Positions 59,196-64,000 of a stretch of 64,000 nucleotides of DNA are shown here, piece after piece. Source of the DNA: Marasmius tenuissimus (taxonomy: Eukaryota; Basidiomycota; Agaricomycetes; Agaricales; Marasmiaceae); assembly GCA_029532415.1 (NCBI GenBank), contig JAQOTA010000057.1, positions 310,001 to 374,000 of the forward strand, in the 5' to 3' direction. Each line of letters begins with the position of its first letter. Within the stretch, counting starts at the first letter, position 1. The position numbers and the translations under genes were made by a program. Below the pieces are notes generated by a model. That model was not told the DNA's origin, ran no database searches, and worked only from the letters and a program-made list of their open reading frames with translations.

Positions 59196-60918
59196 TCAGT
59201 CGAATACTGATAATCGGTTGTTGGGATACGACTCATCAAGAACAACATGGATTCCATCCTTTCTAAGTCCCCGTATTCTCTCAACTGCACCGACGTCAAG
59301 CGCGAGCTTCCGCACTGAACCCTCAGTTATTTGACTCGTAAGGCGTAGGCTCACCAAATTAGGTGTAACCGACGTAATAAACCTCCATGAAACCGCATCC
59401 AGAATCATCCCCACATTATCGTTGGTCCATTCGACGTCTGAAAGAATCAGATGGGCTGACTGGAGTTTCGGTAGGAATGTAGCTCGTTCTTGTTCTAAAT
59501 CCGACTATTTGGGTTTCAAACTCGAGAAAAACGTCTTGAAGTGTGTGGATGGAACGAGTGAGAGCGGGATGACCGTCTTTCCTTCTCGTGATGGCAAACT
59601 CAAGGCGAGTGAGGTTGGTGAGGATGGGGAGCGTCGTCAATAAGAGGTCTATTGAAGGGGAGTCATCCGACGTCCAGAGCCCCAGCAGACTAACTGTGAG
59701 GATCTGGAGCGTCGTTGAGCACTGCTCAAGAAAAGCCGCACAGGGTGAGGGCCAGGCCCTGATGATGAAGTTCGTGAGGGCAGGAAGATCCATAACTGGG
59801 AGATAAAGTGACGCTAAGGGATCATTCGAGTCAATACGCCCACTGTTTCCCCAAAGAGAAAGATAGCAGAGCGAGGGGACTTCGATTCGCTGCTGTGGAA
59901 TTGAAGGAATTGCGTTCCTCTCCTGGGCTTCTGCCTCGTTAGAGTTTAGCGACAAGAAGACGAGAGCGGTACAGTGTGGCAGTATGTAACAGGCGTGTTC
60001 CTCGATGAAGAGGTCACTGGTAGATATGGTCGTTAGTTGCTGGTAAGACAGCCAACTCAATGGAAGGAAATCCAACATATCCACGTTTGTGAGTTTGGGC
60101 GCCACGTGCATGGCGTCCCAGAACCCGCGTCTGTCTCCGTCTATGAGGGTGTGAAACCCATAGGAGGGATGAGAATATGTTACCAGGTTCGGGAACTCCA
60201 GATTCTCAATCGCAGGCAACATGGATAAATCGTCCATGTCCGGAACTAGATCTCTGCACCGTCTGAAATGGGGATTTTTATCCCTTGACAGTCCCCCTTG
60301 CGGCTGGTCTCTAGTTACCGGCAGGCGGAAAGAGAGCAAGAGGGATAGGGAGTGTGTTTTCGAGCGACGTAAATATATCTCGAGAGGGAGTACGGGATTT
60401 GATGGTGCGTTGAGTTCGATATTGATAGAAGACCAGAGACGTGGGCATCCATGCACAATTTTCCTCCACTGAGCGCACATGTGCGATAGAGTAAGAGGAG
60501 GCGTCTCAAAGAGTGCTGGCCATCCATTCTCATTATCCCGCCCTGAGTCAAACTCGAGTTTGAACGAATAATCGTGTAACGACGTGCAAAGTATGAGAAA
60601 AATGATTTCCCAAATCTCCGCTGGTATTCGACGTTGTGTGGATATCGCAGCACGATAATGTTGGATGTTAGATAGTAGGTGACGTTCCCCCGCCTCCAGT
60701 TGATCCAATTTATGTCGAAGAGTAGCAATGTCCTCCCGGTAGCGTGCAATTGCATCTTCCTCTTCCTTCAAAAAACTCCTCGGATGAACAATATCGGAAT
60801 CAGAGGGGAAGTAACCGGATTCATAGAACCGAGGGTCGACGGAACGAAGTGGTCGAGGATTCAGGGGCTCAGAGCAGTTTTGGCACAGTAGCGGCCGCTG
60901 CTCTACTGTTTAGAACAT
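59196..60918 (-). pseudogene. F-box/LRR-like gene (copy 7), probably inactivated
   Basis: The coding similarity runs from the N-terminal LCQNCSEPLNPRPLRSVDPRF through the ESGYFPSDSD signature, a coiled coil, the F-box (STQRRIPAEIWEIIFLILCTS, LSHMCAQWRKIVHGCPRLWSSINI) and leucine-rich blocks. The only in-frame ATG before the conserved part, at 60918, is followed by a TAA as codon 3. At about 59505-59460 the reading moves from one frame (FLEFETQIVG) to another (LPKLQSAHLILSDVEW). Either a frameshift or a 46-nt GT-AG intron explains this, but the intron would remove family-like LPKLQ. It ends with GIHVVLDE. Convergent with FSHVEG copy D. Confidence 0.75.
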
Positions 60919-62185
60919 ATTTGTGGAGACTTCTACACCGGTGGGCGAAGTAGGATGACCTGATCTGAGCCAAAAAGGCGATTTCAGTCGTAACAGCAAA
61001 GCAAAGCAAAGCGACTATGTTCACGTACGGATTGTGTATTCTTTGCGATCCCGGCTGATGCCCTGCCGCTTAAATCTCCTGATTAGAAACTGCTAACGGT
61101 CTCAATGAGAGATTCAAGTGGATTTCAAGCGCGCCGAATGGACCTATTAGAAGTTGCGAAAGCAATGGAGACCAAGAAGACCAACAATTCGCACTTGCCC
61201 TCGCAAAAGCGTTTCTTGATGAAGATCAAGGAGTAAAGAATGAATCGTGTGTCAAAGTTAACGTAACCAGTGAAATCGAACGGGGACAAGTTGGGGACAA
61301 GTAGTAATGGTTATGTGGTGACGCGCCCACCGTGTTCCCACAGTTGCACAGCCATCTGCCCCAAGGCGAGCGCTTGAGGGTATTTTCATTCTTGCGAGTC
61401 ACCAAGACCACGACCATCTCCAACTGGCCTCTCGTTGACGAGCGCGCACCCCTCTGTGCAACTCCCTATGCAAATAATCTGGTTTATGCAAACAAATGAC
61501 TCTCGAACGATCCTTCGATTTCTCGAAAGAGAGCTCTGAGCTCTGAGCTGTCCGTGCTACTACTAGTGCTGTGAATTCGAAGGAAATGATCATCTGCCGC
61601 GTTGGGGATCAGGTTATTCCTGCTTTACTCCGGGACCGTCTATGGCTAGCTTTTTGGCCTCTCCAACCGCTGGTCGAAAGCCCCAGATACTTCCAAACTT
61701 CAGTCAAAATTCAAGTGATCGGCGCCCGCAAAGTATAGACTTCGAGGTGGCTCGAATATGGCTACACTGTATCCCATTGACCAAGACGATTTGTGTCTTT
61801 CGGGTAACAAACGGCTACATTACCTGGCTATACCACCGCTGGTAACGAATAATCATCAAGGCTGTCACTTTTATGGGCGCTATACATACCGCTCAATGCC
61901 TCTTACCAACCCGCGGTATCTGATTCTGACTCAGCTCAAGGACGCCAATCTCGTGGCTACCATGTCTGATGTTAGAGTACTGAATGCCGCTCTACCCATT
62001 CACTACATCACTGACACCACCTGTCGCCCGTATAACGATATATGGAGACGAGTGAGTCTGAAAAAGTAGCCGGAGCAGACCGAGGATGAGTCGCTTGTCC
62101 AGCTAGTCCAGCTAGTCGATGCTATAAAAGCATTTCTTCCTTATGCTCAACACCAACCTCCCCTCGACCCTCCAATTCAACAAGC
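60919..62185. other. Gene-free intergenic region
   Basis: About 1.27 kb. A caaag triplet repeat lies at about 60996-61012. A short plus-strand ORF at 61758-62069 has no recognisable family. The end of the region is the GST promoter. Confidence 0.5.
62123..62130 (+). promoter_or_regulatory. TATA box of the glutathione transferase gene
   Basis: TATAAAAG, 56 bases before ATG 62186. Just upstream, gtccagcta is repeated in tandem. Confidence 0.7.
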
Positions 62186-62989
62186 ATGATAACTCTGTAC
62201 GATTTCGGACCAAGCATCGACAAATCGATGGGAATGTCCCCTTTCGTTCGTTCAATCAGGTAATTTTCTTCAGCTCTTGAATTAATACAATTGACTGACT
62301 GACTTGTCTGTCTCTTCAGATTCGCCTTGAACTACAAGGGTATACCTTACACATCAATTGAAGTGAACTTATCCGAGCTCGAATCGACCGCCAAATCTAT
62401 CGGTGCGGCTCCCACCATGAACTACATCGACGGTTCAGCCAAATACACCGTCCCGATGATCCAGGATTCTACAACAGGAAGAGTCGTATCAGACTCATTC
62501 AAGATCGCCGAATACCTCGACGAAACCTACCCCGACACCCCTCGTGTCATCCCAGCAGGAACTCGGATGTTGCAATCAACATTCTGCTCGTCTGTCTTTC
62601 TGAACCTCCAACCCCTGATGCCAATCATTCAACCGGTGGCGGTGGCTAAATTCTTACCTCCGGAAGTTGCAGAGTCGTACAAAAAACTGTTCGGGGAAGA
62701 AGCTCTGAAACTCACTCTGAGCGCGGAAGAGCAGGCCGAGATATGGACAAAAGTGGTGCAGTGGTTTAGATTGATGGCGCAGGGGTATGGGGATCGCGCT
62801 TCGGATGATTCGCCGTTCGTCATGGGCGGAGAGAAACCTACGTTTGCGGACATGTTCACGGCTGGGTTGTTGTGGTGGATCAAACTGGCGTTTGAAGATA
62901 CACAGGCATGGAAGGACATAGTCGCGATGGGAGATGGAAAGATCGGTAGACTACTTGAGGAGACCTTGGTTATCTGCGCCAAAAAGTGA
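62186..62989 (+). CDS. Glutathione S-transferase
   Basis: Two exons, 62186-62259 and 62320-62989, separated by a 60-nt intron, give 247 aa. The N-terminal thioredoxin-like domain starts MITLYDFGPSIDKSMGMSPF and contains RFALNYKGIPYTSIEV, KYTVPMIQD with the cis-Pro of the glutathione site, and VVSDSFKIAEYLDETYPDTP. The helical C-terminal domain follows (PFVMGGEKPTFADMFTAGLLWW). It resembles the basidiomycete Ure2p/FuA-like GST group. By family it conjugates glutathione to electrophiles or binds hydrophobic ligands in the cytosol. Ser rather than Tyr in the N-terminal loop probably activates glutathione (inference). Confidence 0.92.
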
Positions 62990-63195
62990 ACAATCTCTAA
63001 TGTAGTATTAGATTATCGTTGTGTTTTTTGAAGGGGATGGTACAAGTCGCCGTTCAATCACTTCCACTATATTTTCAAAGGCCTCTGTCCAGTCTGGGAA
63101 TGTGTTCAATCAAGAAAATCATAGATTCAACACCCTTCAACACTCAAGCTCGGTAACCCAATGTGGCACTTGTAACTATAGCTATCTCTCACTAC

Positions 63196-64000
63196 CTACT
63201 CTCTCTGGAGCTTCGCAACCAAGCAAGTTCGTACATACTCAAATGCAAGCGACGCCTCATTCCCATAAGTAATATAACTCATCTTGTACCCTCCATACTC
63301 CGCAAGTGGAGTAACCCAAAGAATATGCTCCCGTCTCTCGTCCTCAACGTCCCAATTCTCAGGCCCAACTTCGTCAATCCGTTTTGCACCCTTAATAATC
63401 TCGGCCCAACTTCCATCTCCCTCCGGTTCAATCTCACCCCAACCACTTAGGTCAGCGGCGTAGTCGAACAGGGCTTGATGGCCGTCTTCTCCGGTAGAGT
63501 CGGGCAGAGCCCCACGGATGGAAACATCGAGATTGAGCGCTTCACAAGCTGTCTGAACCATGAGGTCCTCGCCTTTGAGGAGGTCCTTGAGCTCGGAAAA
63601 TTTCGTTTTGCCGAGTACGACTGGGTAGTCGTATCGAAGCCCGAAGCCGAGGTAACCACCGTTTGGCATGAACTTGGGGTTGTTGATGAGCTGGGAGAGC
63701 GCGTCTTTGAGAGGGGTGATATCGTGGTTACGAAGAGTCAAAGGGGCTTTGGTGGATTTATCCGCGTGGTACAAGTTGTAAGTGAGGGTTATTCGGTGAC
63801 CGGATGTGACTGGAAGGACTTCGTGTTCGACGTCGGAGAAGAAGACGATGTATGCAATTTCGTCGCGGGAGCCTGGCAAATCGTCGGACTTGAAGGTAAA
63901 TTCTTCGCCGTTCTTGCGCAGAGCGAGGTGTCCGCCGGTGTGAGGGGTTGGGAAGACGACGACGAGGGAGCCGAACATTTTCTCACTGCGTGGGGTGTCT
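63196..64000 (-). CDS. 2-oxoglutarate/Fe(II)-dependent oxygenase, 5' end outside window
   Basis: The frame is open from the right edge of the window down to the stop at 63196. The first visible residues are DTPRSEKMFGSLVVVFP; in this family the Asp belongs to the HxD iron-binding motif, so the matching His lies just beyond the edge. The visible ATG at 63978 is internal. TPHTGGHLALR is followed by IAYIVFFSDVEHEVLPV, holding the distal iron His, and by SGHRITLTYNLY, holding the Arg that binds 2-oxoglutarate. The C-terminal half is a less conserved helical region. The substrate is unknown. Confidence 0.85.
   Translation of the reverse strand, partial: DTPRSEKMFGSLVVVFPTPHTGGHLALRKNGEEFTFKSDDLPGSRDEIAYIVFFSDVEHEVLPVTSGHRITLTYNLYHADKSTKAPLTLRNHDITPLKDALSQLINNPKFMPNGGYLGFGLRYDYPVVLGKTKFSELKDLLKGEDLMVQTACEALNLDVSIRGALPDSTGEDGHQALFDYAADLSGWGEIEPEGDGSWAEIIKGAKRIDEVGPENWDVEDERREHILWVTPLAEYGGYKMSYITYGNEASLAFEYVRTCLVAKLQRE

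Noticed and set aside
59460..59505. 46-nt intron to join the two frames of F-box copy 7
   Set aside because: It has GT-AG ends and would restore the frame, but it would delete family-like coding sequence (LPKLQ), so a frameshift is preferred; not excluded.

Overview
The window looks like nuclear DNA of a mushroom-forming basidiomycete (Agaricomycetes, probably Agaricales). Genes carry many short GT-AG introns of about 46-81 nt. There are expanded F-box families with the agaricomycete N-terminal coiled coil, a KDZ-transposon-derived gene, and a multi-exon seven-helix membrane protein family typical of this group. The genus cannot be named from the sequence alone. I saw no tRNA, rRNA or CRISPR array. 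Exon structures were read by hand from splice sites and family similarity.

Layout. 0-10 kb: four intact F-box genes. 11-18 kb: two damaged copies (A, B) of an unnamed gene family, called here the FSHVEG family after its N-terminal motif, around a fifth F-box gene with two frame changes. 18.5-23.1 kb: a divergent housekeeping pair, an Mms2/UEV ubiquitin-conjugating variant and the ESCRT-0 subunit Hse1. 23.8-25 kb: a decayed F-box gene. 26.7-29.8 kb: a gene joining the N-terminal part of a KDZ transposase to an unrelated low-complexity nuclear-type protein. 30.3-33.9 kb: intact FSHVEG copy C followed tail-to-tail by an F-box relic; this block is an inverted copy of 15-18 kb. 34.5-39.8 kb: an alpha/beta hydrolase and a different F-box protein with an acidic tail. 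40.9-41.7 kb: an amino-acid permease relic. 42.3-46.1 kb: tandem short secreted tyrosinases. 47.2-48.8 kb: an 11-exon membrane protein. 50-56 kb: a gene-poor repeat zone with a hAT-type non-autonomous element (perfect 8-bp target duplication), a second inverted-repeat element nested in it, and another MITE. 56.2-60.9 kb: intact FSHVEG copy D, tail-to-tail with an F-box pseudogene. 62.2-64 kb: a glutathione S-transferase and a partial 2-oxoglutarate oxygenase.

Most interesting pattern. The uncharacterised FSHVEG family (A-D; C and D intact at 522 and 560 aa) occurs four times, and three copies lie tail-to-tail with an F-box gene or F-box relic. One such pair was duplicated in inverted orientation together with its promoter. 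Disabling indels are found only in these multicopy families, not in the single-copy genes beside them, which suggests birth-and-death evolution rather than sequencing error.
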